Source: Sphingomonas chungangi (GTDB taxonomy: Bacteria; Pseudomonadota; Alphaproteobacteria; Sphingomonadales; Sphingomonadaceae). Taken from it: a stretch of DNA of 64,000 nt. Every line of letters starts with the position of its first letter. The first letter of the stretch is position 1. Under the pieces are notes generated by a model. It was not told the DNA's origin. It saw only the letters and a list, made by a program, of their open reading frames with translations, and searched no databases. Positions 7,704 through 16,627 of the stretch are shown here, one piece after another. The stretch spans positions 588,778-652,777 of the forward strand of contig NZ_JACEIB010000003.1 of assembly GCF_013778325.1 (NCBI RefSeq). Direction: 5' to 3'. A program made the position numbers and the translations under genes.

Positions 7704-9959
7704 ATGGCCATTCGTGCCGCAAGCCGTCTTCAGTATGCCTTGCTTACCGGAACCCGTCTCGCCGGCCTGGCCTTCGTGGTCCTGCCGGCAATGGCGCATG
7801 CGCAGGCCGCACCGGCGCTTGCCACTGCGTCGACAGCCGGCACGGCATCGTCGAACGCGGACATCGTCGTCACCGCGCAACGCCGCTCGGAGCGCCTCGT
7901 TGACGTGCCGATCACCATCACCTCGGTCAGCGCGGCGAAGCTGAACAATGCCGGCGTCACCGCCAGCAACGCGCTGTCGCAGGTCGTTCCCGCCTTCCGC
8001 CTCGATTATAACGGCTCGTTCGCGCAGCCGACGATCCGCGGCGTGTCCACCGCGCTCGCCAATGTCGGCGGCGGCTCTTCGGTGGGCGTCTATATCGACG
8101 GCTTCTACAACCCAAGCCCGCTGACCCAGGATTTCGCATTCCTCAACGTCAGCAACATTCAGGTGCTCAAGGGCCCGCAGGGGACGCTGTTCGGCCGCAA
8201 CACCACGGCCGGCGCGGTGCTCGTCACCACCTTGGAGCCCCAGGAGAAGACGGCGGTGCAGGCCAAGCTCGACTATTCGAGCTTCGACACGGTCAATGCG
8301 TCCTTCTACGGCACCACCGGTATCGCCAAGGGCCTGTCGGCCGATGTCGGTGTGCTCTACAAATACACCAACGGCTGGTTCACCAATCTCACCGACGGCG
8401 ACGACCATGTCGGCAAGGGCTACAACTTCTCGCTGCGCACCAGCCTGAAATATGCGTTCGATGACAGCGGCAGGAATTATATCCTGGCCCGCTACGTCCA
8501 CACCAAGCTGGTCGATCCGACGACGCTCGACTGGAGCGTCTATCGCGACAAGGACGGCCGTTACGAGACTGCGGCCTACGCATTCGACATTCCCGGAGCC
8601 GTGTTCGGCAAGGACAACCGCCATATGGCGGCCGATCCGGGTTTCGACCCGAAGTTCAACGCCAAACTGAATGCCGGGCAACTCACCGCGAAGTTCGATC
8701 TCGGCTTCGCCACCCTGACTTCCTACACGCAATATCGCAAGGAGCGATCACGCCAGGACCTCGAGGTTGACGATTCGAGCGCACCGATCTTCCGCGTCGC
8801 CTTCAACAATCTGGATACGACCAAGACGCAGGAAGTCCTGCTGAATTCCGAGCCCGGTGGCAGGCTGCAATGGGTCGTCGGCGCCTTCTATATGGATCAG
8901 GTCGCGCAGGAGAAGCCATTCGGCGCGATCACGCCGATGATCTATCCGGCCTACGACACCTATATTCACATCAAGTCGATTTCCGGCTTCGGCGACGCGA
9001 CCTGGAATCCCTTCGACAAGCTGTTCCTGACCTTTGGTGCGCGCTACAGCTCGGAGAAGGACAGTGGCCATTGGGATTGCTTCGACGCTGGCTACGCAGC
9101 CGGTTTCTGCCCGCGGCCGCTCGGTCCGGACGTGACCCGGATCAGCCCGCCCAATCACACGTTCAACTCGTTCACCCCGCGTGGCGTGGTCCGCTACCAG
9201 ATTTCGCCCACCGCCAACATCTATGCCTCGGTGACCAAGGGCTATAAAGCGGGTCTGCTCGATGTGAACGGTTTCAACTACAATGGCAATCCGCCCTATA
9301 TCAAACCGGAGAAGATTACCGCCTACGAAGGCGGATTCAAATATTCGCATGCGGGTACACATATAGAATTGTCCGGTTTCTACTACGATTACAAGGATCT
9401 CCAAGTTTCCATCTATGTCGGAACGCAGAGCATCACGACGAATGCCGCCAGCTCGCGCGTCTATGGATCGGAGTTGTCGGTTTCGCAGAATCTATTCGGC
9501 AATTTCAATATCTCGGGTGGCGTCGCCTGGAACCACGGCCGCTACAGCAAGTATCTCGGCGCGCCAGGTAACGTGTTCGACTACACGACGGGAACAGCGA
9601 ACAATACGCCGGTCGATGCATCGGGCAATCACATGATCCGTTCGCCCGACTGGACCGGTAACGTCACGCTGGATGACACGTTCGACGTCGCCCAAGGCAA
9701 GCTCAACCTCAACGCCAACGTATATTATTCGTCGAAGATATTCTTCGACGCGGCCAATCGCAACGAGCAGAAAGGCTATGCGGTCGTGAATCTACGCGCG
9801 GCCTGGACGGATCCGAGCGATCACTTCACCTTCGCGGCCTATTGCAACAACGTGACCGACAAGGCCTATATCGCGCAGGTGCTGCCCAACGGCCCGGGCA
9901 CCGCAGTAGCCTGGAATCCGCCGCGCGTGATTGGCGGATCGATCGCCTATAAATACTGA
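7704..9959 (+). CDS. TonB-dependent outer-membrane receptor
   Basis: This 751-residue protein is a ligand-gated outer-membrane transporter energised by TonB/ExbBD. A signal peptide ends near AMAHAQA. The TonB-box-like segment ADIVVTAQRRSERL leads into the plug domain, which has IRGVSTALANVGGGSSVGVYIDG and VLKGPQGTLFGRNTTAGAVLV, the diagnostic plug signature. The 22-stranded barrel follows and ends in the family-typical aromatic terminus SIAYKY. The ATG at 7704 follows GGGGGAGAGG; an in-frame ATG at 7668 has no such site. Its position after the acyl-CoA/amidohydrolase operon suggests that it imports that pathway's substrate. Confidence 0.93.
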   Translation: MAIRAASRLQYALLTGTRLAGLAFVVLPAMAHAQAAPALATASTAGTASSNADIVVTAQRRSERLVDVPITITSVSAAKLNNAGVTASNALSQVVPAFRLDYNGSFAQPTIRGVSTALANVGGGSSVGVYIDGFYNPSPLTQDFAFLNVSNIQVLKGPQGTLFGRNTTAGAVLVTTLEPQEKTAVQAKLDYSSFDTVNASFYGTTGIAKGLSADVGVLYKYTNGWFTNLTDGDDHVGKGYNFSLRTSLKYAFDDSGRNYILARYVHTKLVDPTTLDWSVYRDKDGRYETAAYAFDIPGAVFGKDNRHMAADPGFDPKFNAKLNAGQLTAKFDLGFATLTSYTQYRKERSRQDLEVDDSSAPIFRVAFNNLDTTKTQEVLLNSEPGGRLQWVVGAFYMDQVAQEKPFGAITPMIYPAYDTYIHIKSISGFGDATWNPFDKLFLTFGARYSSEKDSGHWDCFDAGYAAGFCPRPLGPDVTRISPPNHTFNSFTPRGVVRYQISPTANIYASVTKGYKAGLLDVNGFNYNGNPPYIKPEKITAYEGGFKYSHAGTHIELSGFYYDYKDLQVSIYVGTQSITTNAASSRVYGSELSVSQNLFGNFNISGGVAWNHGRYSKYLGAPGNVFDYTTGTANNTPVDASGNHMIRSPDWTGNVTLDDTFDVAQGKLNLNANVYYSSKIFFDAANRNEQKGYAVVNLRAAWTDPSDHFTFAAYCNNVTDKAYIAQVLPNGPGTAVAWNPPRVIGGSIAYKY

Positions 9960-10005
9960 TCGTTGCGCGCCGGAAGGCGCGGACGGGCGATATGGATCAC
10001 GGGGA

Positions 10006-10032
10006 GCGGGGGCAGGCATGGTCTGCCCCCGC
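10006..10032 (+). terminator. Rho-independent-type terminator after the receptor
   Basis: Perfect 10-bp arms GCGGGGGCAG and CTGCCCCCGC enclose a 7-nt loop and are followed by TTCGTCGTT, 46 bp past the receptor stop. The U-tract is weak, as is common in high-GC genomes. Confidence 0.6.
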
Positions 10033-10196
10033 TTCGTCGTTATCGGTCGAGCGACCGGTTTTCAGACTGGCCCGGGTGAGCGCGATATTCGGGCCAACAT
10101 CGATGGGAAGCATCGCGAGACGTGTCGCGAAGGAGTTGAGTGCGGCGATGCCGCCGCCGGTCGCGATGACGACCGGTGGCGGGTTTATCAGTCAGC

Positions 10197-12560
10197 TTAA
10201 CGGAACGAACCGCTCAGCGTCACGCCGAACACGCGCGGCTCGTTGTAGATGCCGGCGCGGTAGTTGGAGGTGTCGATCACGTCGATCAGGTTCTTCTGGT
10301 TGGTGAGGTTGCGTGCGAACACCGCCACCTCGTAGGTCTTGAAGGCGTAGCCGATCTTCGCGCCCAGCTCGTAATTGCCGTCCGCGCGGTACTCGACCGA
10401 GCGATAGGCGACGAAGTTGGTCTTGCCCTGCATGTTGAAGTCCCCGCCGACGAACACACGGCTCGTCTCGGTTATCGGGAAGTCGTAGCGCGCGCTGAGG
10501 TTCAGGTTGTAGTCGGGCGCGTTGGGGAAGGGGTTGCCGTTGATCTGCGCGAAATAGTTGCTGCCGACCTTCACCACCGGGTTGAGCACGGTTTCCGACA
10601 GCACGCCGCCCGCCGCGCCGACCTGCGCGAAGACGCCCTTGTCGTCGATCTCGGTGTGCAGCAGGCTGAGACCGGCGTTCAGATGAAGGTTCTGCATCGG
10701 CTTCGCATCCAGCTCGGCTTCCATGCCGTAGCCCTTGCCCTTGTTGGCATTGAACAGCACGCCGTTGCCGTTGCTGTCGTTGCCGTTGAGCTGGATGTTC
10801 TTCACCTCGTAATAGAAGCCGCTGACGTTGAAGTGGACCTTGTTGTCCAGGAACGCCGTCTTGAAGCCGGCCTCGTAGCTGGTGTTGGTTTCCGAATTGG
10901 CCGTCGAATAGGCCGTGGCGAACACCGCCGAGCGGCCCTGGATGGTGGGCCCGCGGAAGCCGCGCGCAACGCGGGCGTAGAGGCTGATTTCCGGGTTGAA
11001 GCGGTAGAGCAGGCTCGCGTCCCAGCTCGGCTTGGTGTCGGACAGGCGGCAATGGGTGTTCGCGCCGCACTCGTAGGACGAGGTTGGGGCGGTCACCGGC
11101 ACGGCCAGCTTCGCGAAATTGGGATGCTCCAGCAGATCGGTGGTCTTGGTGTCCTTCGTCACGCGAACGCCGCCGGTCAGCGTCAGTTGGTCGGTCAGCG
11201 CGTAGCTCGCCTGGCCGAACGCCGCCCAGCTCTTGTTGACGTCATGGAGAAGCACGAAGTTGTTGGGGTTGGGCGCTGTGCCCAGCGCGTTGCTGGTCAG
11301 GAAGAAGGTGCGCTGGTCGAACTCGGTGTGATCGCGCGAATCGAAGTAGATGCCGCCGACCTGCCACTTGAAGCGGCCGGTGTCGTCGCTGGCGAGGCGG
11401 ACCTCCTCGCTCCACTGGTCGAGTCCGCGCAGATGCCCCTGCGACATGCCGCAGCCGGCCGCGCAGTAATTGGGCGCGACACCGCCGAAATTGGCGGCAG
11501 CGCCACCGTCCGTGTCGCCGAGGCTGTAGCCGGCGGCATGCTCCCAGGCGGTGATTGAGGTCAGCGTGATGCCGCTGAAATCGTAAGCCGCCTTCAGCGA
11601 GACGCCGTGCGTCTTGTAGCTCTGCGGGTTGTTGTGCGCCTCGTCGTTGGCGACTTGCCCACGATCGAAGTCGGACGGCACGGCATCGGTGCCTACCTTG
11701 ATCGATCCGCGATAGAAGGGCGTCGCGGTGCCGTCATAGTCGCGATAATGGCCGGACAGGCGGATGCTGAGATCCTCCGTCGGCTTGAACAGCAGCTGCA
11801 GGCGCACGTCGCGCTCGTCATAGCCACCCAGCACGTTCTTGCCGGGCTTGGTGCCGTCGTCGGTCGGGCCGGTATAGACGTTGTCGATCCAGTCATCGCG
11901 ATGCTGGTAGAGGCCGGACAGGCGGAAGCTCACACGGCCGTCCTGGGTCAGCGGGCCACCGACGCCGACATCGGCATTGACGCTGTTGAATTTGCCGTAG
12001 CTGACCGAGCCCTGGCCCTGCCAAGTTTCGCTGGGCTGGGCGGTGTCGAACTTGATGATGCCGGCGGTGGTGTTGCGGCCGAAGAGTGAGCCTTGCGGGC
12101 CCTTCAGCACCTCGACCTGGGCGATGTCGAACGCAGGGTTCGACTTCAGCACGACATGCTCCTCGACCACGTCATCCTGGATGATCGAGACGGGCTGCGA
12201 GGCGCCGAGATAGAAATCGATGTTGCCGAGGCCACGGATGTAGAAGCGCGGGAAGATGCGGCCGGTGGTGTCGTCCACATACAGGCTGGGCACGCGCCCC
12301 GAGAGCGACAGCAGGGTGTCGGCGCCCGCCGCCTGATAATCGTGCAGCGCTTCCGGCTTGAGCACGGAAACGGCGACAGGCACCTTCATCGCGTCTTCGG
12401 TACGGCGCTGCGCCGTCACGATGATCGCGTTGTTGTCCGCCGCGGTCTCGGCGTTGGTCGGCGTGTCGGCGGCCTGAGTCTGCGCGCTCGCCGCGGCGGG
12501 CTCCAGCGCGAGCGCCGCGATCCCGGTGAAGAGCCAGGCGGTCGACTTTGAAAGCGTCAT
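10197..12560 (-). CDS. TonB-dependent outer-membrane receptor
   Basis: This 787-residue receptor is convergent with the previous one. The signal peptide MTLSKSTAWLFTGIAALALE ends near ASAQ. The TonB-box-like NAIIVTAQRRTEDAMKVPVAV is followed by plug motifs FYIRGLGNIDFYLG and EVLKGPQGSLFGRNTTAGIIKF, then a long barrel with alternating aromatic strands and a C-terminal VTLSGSFR ending close to the normal Phe terminus. No SusD or STN domain is seen. The nearest upstream gene on its strand is 600 bp away, so it is probably monocistronic. The ligand is unknown; the family handles siderophores, sugars, aromatics and other large substrates. Confidence 0.92.
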   Translation of the reverse strand: MTLSKSTAWLFTGIAALALEPAAASAQTQAADTPTNAETAADNNAIIVTAQRRTEDAMKVPVAVSVLKPEALHDYQAAGADTLLSLSGRVPSLYVDDTTGRIFPRFYIRGLGNIDFYLGASQPVSIIQDDVVEEHVVLKSNPAFDIAQVEVLKGPQGSLFGRNTTAGIIKFDTAQPSETWQGQGSVSYGKFNSVNADVGVGGPLTQDGRVSFRLSGLYQHRDDWIDNVYTGPTDDGTKPGKNVLGGYDERDVRLQLLFKPTEDLSIRLSGHYRDYDGTATPFYRGSIKVGTDAVPSDFDRGQVANDEAHNNPQSYKTHGVSLKAAYDFSGITLTSITAWEHAAGYSLGDTDGGAAANFGGVAPNYCAAGCGMSQGHLRGLDQWSEEVRLASDDTGRFKWQVGGIYFDSRDHTEFDQRTFFLTSNALGTAPNPNNFVLLHDVNKSWAAFGQASYALTDQLTLTGGVRVTKDTKTTDLLEHPNFAKLAVPVTAPTSSYECGANTHCRLSDTKPSWDASLLYRFNPEISLYARVARGFRGPTIQGRSAVFATAYSTANSETNTSYEAGFKTAFLDNKVHFNVSGFYYEVKNIQLNGNDSNGNGVLFNANKGKGYGMEAELDAKPMQNLHLNAGLSLLHTEIDDKGVFAQVGAAGGVLSETVLNPVVKVGSNYFAQINGNPFPNAPDYNLNLSARYDFPITETSRVFVGGDFNMQGKTNFVAYRSVEYRADGNYELGAKIGYAFKTYEVAVFARNLTNQKNLIDVIDTSNYRAGIYNEPRVFGVTLSGSFR

Positions 12561-12797
12561 GTCATTCTACCCCATCATTGCGCCGTGGTTTGTTCTCCGG
12601 CGAGCGGGATGCTCCTGCCCGGAGCCGATGACCGATTTGTGGCAGCGCAAAAGATTTCCGGTATTGATCTGCGCCTCACCGCGACCCGGAGCTATTGATC
12701 AAGAGGCTGAGCCGGCAAGGTTTTCGGTCGCTACGGCTGCGGAATGTCGGGAGCCATGTGGCGGCTCATACGCTTTTCCTCCCGAGAGGATGCCGCG

Positions 12798-12974
12798 ATG
12801 AGCGTGAGATGGGAGTTGCCCCGCGACGATACGCCGGGATCGTTGACATTCCTCGGGCGGCAGCTGCGGCGCCACTATCCCCGGGAGGCGACGCTCGACG
12901 GGCGAATGGCGGAGCTGATCGAGCAGCTCGATGCGCAGCCGGGCGTGCGTTCTGCGCTGCCGGGAAGCCGGTGA
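12798..12974 (+). CDS. Small NepR-like protein
   Basis: A 58-residue protein whose middle, FLGRQLRRHYPREATLDGRM followed by AELIEQLDAQP, has the spacing of the NepR anti-sigma core: G-x-x-LR-x-x-Y, an acidic residue, then a Leu/Ile-rich second helix ending in LD. The usual proline before helix 2 is missing. NepR binds the EcfG sigma factor or its mimic PhyR in the alphaproteobacterial general stress response, but no ecfG or phyR gene is adjacent, so this may be a paralogue. The ATG at 12798 follows GAGGATGCCGCG. Its stop overlaps the next start (GTGA), which supports both small genes as real. Confidence 0.45.
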   Translation: MSVRWELPRDDTPGSLTFLGRQLRRHYPREATLDGRMAELIEQLDAQPGVRSALPGSR

Positions 12975-13141
12975 GGAAAAAGGATCGGCGCGGGCTCTCG
13001 GTCCTCGTCTTCACCGTAGCATTCGTCATCATTATCGGAATGGCGATGATGTTGATCAACCGTCAGCCGAAGATAACGCCGGCAACCTCGACCGGTTCGA
13101 TGCAGGAACAGCTCAGTCCCCGCACAAATCCGGCTCGTTGA
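12971..13141 (+). CDS. Small single-pass membrane protein
   Basis: A 56-residue protein starting at a GTG that overlaps the preceding TGA by four bases. The basic RKKDRR start precedes one strong membrane helix (LSVLVFTVAFVIIIGMAMML) and a polar tail, which predicts N-in topology with a short periplasmic C-terminus. I recognise no family. Coupling to the NepR-like protein could mean that the pair forms a membrane-linked regulatory unit, or simply a stress-induced membrane peptide. Its end is 36 bp from the convergent end of the 980-residue gene. Confidence 0.45.
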   Translation: MRKKDRRGLSVLVFTVAFVIIIGMAMMLINRQPKITPATSTGSMQEQLSPRTNPAR

Positions 13142-13177
13142 TACGCTGCATGGTACCGCTGATCGAAAGTGGCCCTC

Positions 13178-16120
13178 TCAGATCGTGACCGGCGCTCCCG
13201 TCGGCTGCTTCATGGTAATCGCGAAGAGCTGGCTCGACCGGATCGTGTCGGGATGCTGGCCCAACGTGGCGAAGGGGTCCTCGCCCGCCAGCAGCGGGCG
13301 ATCCAGGTCGGCGAGCAGGCGCAAGAATGCCAGCAGGACGGGGTGGATGCCCGCCTTGAACCAGAAGAGGAACTTGCGGTTGAGCCGCAGCCAGGCGGCG
13401 GCGTCTTTCGCCATCTCCTTCTCGGCATCGGCATAATCCTGCGCCTGCCACGCGCCGCTGGGCGCGCCGCTGCCGACGGGCACGGCATCGTAGATGCGCG
13501 CCATAACGGCAAGAAGTCCCGGGAAGCTGATCGCGCGAGGCGTGATTTGCTCGAACGACGTATAGACGTAGTCCTGCCCGTCGTCCGTATCCGGGGGCGG
13601 ATTGTCCTGGAGGGCGTACATGATCCGCCACGGATCATCGATCTTGTCGAGCTGCTTGTATCTGGGCCGCGCCGCCCGGCAATCGCGGTCGACGCTCTTC
13701 TGATCGGTCACTCCGGTCGCCAGCAGGGCCTGGCCGGCCGCGGCGAACAGCGCGAATTGCGTACTGCTCGCCCTGGTACCTGCCTGCCGGCCGAGCGCGA
13801 GCATCCGGATGACCGCCGCGCCGCTCAGCGCCATGCGCACGTCGATCCGGCCCTGTACATGTTGGCCCGGCGGCGTCGCATTCCGCCATGCCTGATAGAC
13901 CTCGATCGCCCGCTGCACCCGTGCGGGCTCGACGAGGCCCTGGTGGGCGAGCCCGTCGAGGAAGCCCGACACCTCCCCGGAATCGAGTTTCTTGTCGTCA
14001 TGGTCGAAGGCGATCGCCACGCTCATCTGGCGCGTGCCGCTGCCGTCGATCTTGTGGAGCGCCAGATCCCAGGCACTGACGAAGCTCGCCGCGCGCCCCT
14101 CGTCGAAACCGTCGACTTCGTCCGACGCGGTACCCTGGGCGGAGACGGCGATGTCGCCGCTCGCCGACTGGGTGATCTGCGCCTTGCCCTCGACGATGTC
14201 CTTGATCGAGGCGGTGATGCCGAGGACGATCACCTCGAGGGTGAAGCCGTCGTTCGCGCCGGCGAAGCGGGACAGGCTGGAGGCGGCGTCGAGGCTGACG
14301 CCGGCTGGTGCCGTCTCGGGCGCTGCGAGGATGCGCTGGAAGGGTTCGAGGTGGCCCGTCGCCAGCGAGCGCCACAGCTGCGCGGTCGTCTCGCTGGTAT
14401 CGCGGAAGGTGCCGATCAACTCATATTCGGTGCCGCTGCCGGTGCCGCCCGACCAGCCGAAACGGGCCTGGAGCTTCTGCGCGACGCCGTCGCCCGTCTT
14501 GGAGATAAGGTCACGCGCGAAGCCGTCGAACTTGTCGACCAGCGCGCGAACGCCGGCAAGCAATGCATCGGCGCGGGTTTCATCCGCCGAAATGTCGACG
14601 CCGATCGACTTCAGTTCGGTCGCCAGGCCCTGCGTGTTGACGAGCTTCGCGACGGTGGCGCCGAAATCGGTCTCGATCTGCGAGAGGATCGGCTTGATGT
14701 AACCGGTCAGCTTCCCTTGCAGGTCCACGTCGGCCAGCAGCGGCAGCCTGCTCGCCAGCCCGTCGGTGATCGTCTTCGTCCAGCGGTCGACGTCGGAGAG
14801 GATGCCGCCCGCCTGATCGCCCGCAAGCGCGACGATGCGATCCTTGAGATAAGCGGTAACCGCGAGATCGTCGGCCTGGCTGGTGCCGAGCACGAGGCCG
14901 ATGTCGCTCCTCACCGCCGTCTTCAGGACGGGATCGGTGACGATCGCCGACGCGACGTCGTCCACCAGCTTCCCGGCCTCGTCGCGCAGATAGGTGCCCG
15001 GGCTGAGGAAGGGCCGGATCTGCGCGAGCATGGGCTGGGCGAGATCGTTCGCTTTGACCAGCGCGTCGTGGACCTTGCTCGCCAGCGCCGAATAATCGAG
15101 TTCGACATCGACGCCCGCCGACCAGCCCCGATCGCAGGAGAGGTTGCGGCTCAGCACGAAATGGAGTCCGTCGGGCGTCGCACGGAGCGACAGCAGCCAG
15201 CGCGCGCTGCGCTTGAAGCTGAGATCGGCCACCGCGCCGGCCGTGATCGCGCCGATGTCGGCCAGTTCGTAGTCCGCCCCGATCGTCGCACCCAGCCCGG
15301 CCGAGGCGCTGCCGTCGCAAACCAGCAGCAGGCCTTCCATGCCCGCCAGCTGGACCGCATCGGCGATCGCCTGCAGATCGAGCGGATCGGGCAGGCGCGT
15401 CATCGACGGCACCAGCGCTTCCACGAAGCTCCTGGCGGGATCGGCAGGCCGGAAGAAGAGATCGAGCCGGGCGTCGGCCGATGCGCTGGTGTCGAAATGC
15501 CCGGTGCCGATCTCGCCGAAGGGCAGGGACAGACCTGCATCGGCCGCGACCTTGCCATTGACGCCGATGCGCAGCAGGCCGGGCGCCACGCCGTCGCTGC
15601 GGAACGGCCAGACCGAGCCGGCCTCGCATTCGAGCCCGGCGGCGGCCGAGACGTCGAACTTGAGGCTTCCCGGGCCGGCCGCCACCGTCCCGCTCTGGTC
15701 GAGCGCCGGGGACTTGAGCACGACGAGGCCGGGATTGTCGCCGTCCTCGGGATCGCCGGCTGCGGGGGCCGTCGCGCCATAGCTCTCGACGAAGCTGCTG
15801 CAGGGCATGAGCAGCTTCGCCCAAGGCGCGCTCGCGTCGGTCAGATCGTTGCCCAGCGCCACCAGCTTAGCATGGAACGCATCGAGCCCCAGCCTGGAGA
15901 AGACCTCCAGGACGGCCGGGTCGGCGAGCTTACCGTCCAGATAGAGGACCAGCTTCACCGGGCCGTCGACCGGCGCGTCGGCCGCATCCTTCCAGATGGA
16001 GGTGGCGATATCGCGCCAATGATCGGCCAGATCGACATAGGTCTGGAGCTTGGGAAGCCAGCCGCCGAGATCGCCGAGCGTCCGGTCGATGCTCATCCAT
16101 GAAGGGATCTGGTCGGTCAT
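13178..16120 (-). CDS. Large protein of unknown function (980 aa)
   Basis: No family is recognised. The ATG at 16120 overlaps the stop of the upstream 165-residue gene (ATGA), so the start is well supported; an in-frame extension further upstream is only the shadow of that gene. There is no signal peptide or membrane helix. The N-terminal third starts MTDQIPSWMSIDRTLGDLG. The region around residues 150-330 is rich in short Gly/Ala/Asp beta-like strands. The region around 380-600 reads as long amphipathic helices with repeated DxxxSRL/LLADVDLQGKL-like segments. The C-terminus is aromatic and helical (RLNRKFLFWFKAGIHPVLLA). It is probably a soluble multidomain structural or binding protein. Confidence 0.8.
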   Translation of the reverse strand: MTDQIPSWMSIDRTLGDLGGWLPKLQTYVDLADHWRDIATSIWKDAADAPVDGPVKLVLYLDGKLADPAVLEVFSRLGLDAFHAKLVALGNDLTDASAPWAKLLMPCSSFVESYGATAPAAGDPEDGDNPGLVVLKSPALDQSGTVAAGPGSLKFDVSAAAGLECEAGSVWPFRSDGVAPGLLRIGVNGKVAADAGLSLPFGEIGTGHFDTSASADARLDLFFRPADPARSFVEALVPSMTRLPDPLDLQAIADAVQLAGMEGLLLVCDGSASAGLGATIGADYELADIGAITAGAVADLSFKRSARWLLSLRATPDGLHFVLSRNLSCDRGWSAGVDVELDYSALASKVHDALVKANDLAQPMLAQIRPFLSPGTYLRDEAGKLVDDVASAIVTDPVLKTAVRSDIGLVLGTSQADDLAVTAYLKDRIVALAGDQAGGILSDVDRWTKTITDGLASRLPLLADVDLQGKLTGYIKPILSQIETDFGATVAKLVNTQGLATELKSIGVDISADETRADALLAGVRALVDKFDGFARDLISKTGDGVAQKLQARFGWSGGTGSGTEYELIGTFRDTSETTAQLWRSLATGHLEPFQRILAAPETAPAGVSLDAASSLSRFAGANDGFTLEVIVLGITASIKDIVEGKAQITQSASGDIAVSAQGTASDEVDGFDEGRAASFVSAWDLALHKIDGSGTRQMSVAIAFDHDDKKLDSGEVSGFLDGLAHQGLVEPARVQRAIEVYQAWRNATPPGQHVQGRIDVRMALSGAAVIRMLALGRQAGTRASSTQFALFAAAGQALLATGVTDQKSVDRDCRAARPRYKQLDKIDDPWRIMYALQDNPPPDTDDGQDYVYTSFEQITPRAISFPGLLAVMARIYDAVPVGSGAPSGAWQAQDYADAEKEMAKDAAAWLRLNRKFLFWFKAGIHPVLLAFLRLLADLDRPLLAGEDPFATLGQHPDTIRSSQLFAITMKQPTGAPVTI

Positions 16121-16614
16121 GCCGAGAATGCCCCACGCGCCAGCTGGAGGAAGCCGTTCTGCGCCGCCGCGAACACCTGGTCGGCGCGGGCTTGGCCGTT
16201 CGTTTTTCTCGTCTGGGCGCGCAGCACGAGATAATGCTCGATCAGCCGGTGCTCGTCGGCTTCGGACCAAGTGAACGGATCGGGACTGACGCGGCCGGCA
16301 ACGAGCAGATCGACGATCGCCTGCGCAATCGTCGTCGGAACATTGCCCGACCGGTTCACGTGCTGGTCGAGCAGCATCGCCATGCCGGGCTTCGAGCTTA
16401 GCCACAGGCTGATGTCGGCGAGCTCCTGGGCGGAATAGCCCGTCTGCTTCCCGAAATCGCGATAGGCGGCGCCAACGCTGCCTGGCACCAACTGACCAAT
16501 ATATTCCGGGCTGGAGAATAGGTCGGCCAGTTCGGTACGGCGGTAGGTGATGCGGCCGCCTCGCGGCGTGCGCAGCAGGCGGTAGCGACCGAATGCGACA
16601 GTTTTCCGAGGCAC
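16117..16614 (-). CDS. Protein of unknown function (about 165 aa)
   Basis: An unrecognised cytoplasmic protein between the aldo/keto reductase and the 980-residue protein. A GTG at 16614, 13 bp after the reductase stop, is the chosen start; an ATG at 16677 would overlap the reductase by 50 bp and has no ribosome site. The sequence opens VPRKTVAFGRYRLLRTPRGG and continues with alpha-helical segments such as YSAQELADISLWLSSKPGMA and a Glu/Arg-rich helix near WSEADEHRLIEHYLVL. The ATGA overlap with the next gene indicates coupled expression, so the two unknown proteins probably work together. Confidence 0.7.
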   Translation of the reverse strand: MPRKTVAFGRYRLLRTPRGGRITYRRTELADLFSSPEYIGQLVPGSVGAAYRDFGKQTGYSAQELADISLWLSSKPGMAMLLDQHVNRSGNVPTTIAQAIVDLLVAGRVSPDPFTWSEADEHRLIEHYLVLRAQTRKTNGQARADQVFAAAQNGFLQLARGAFSA

Positions 16615-16627
16615 GGGCGGCCGCCGC

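Noticed and set aside
10176-11558. 460-codon plus-strand open frame
   Set aside because: Antisense to the TonB-dependent receptor; composition is Val/Arg/Gly/Asp-rich shadow without motifs.
13169-16102. 977-codon plus-strand open frame
   Set aside because: It lies wholly antisense to the 980-aa gene, is Arg/Gly/Asp-rich with no family signal, and is the usual stop-free antisense frame of high-GC DNA.
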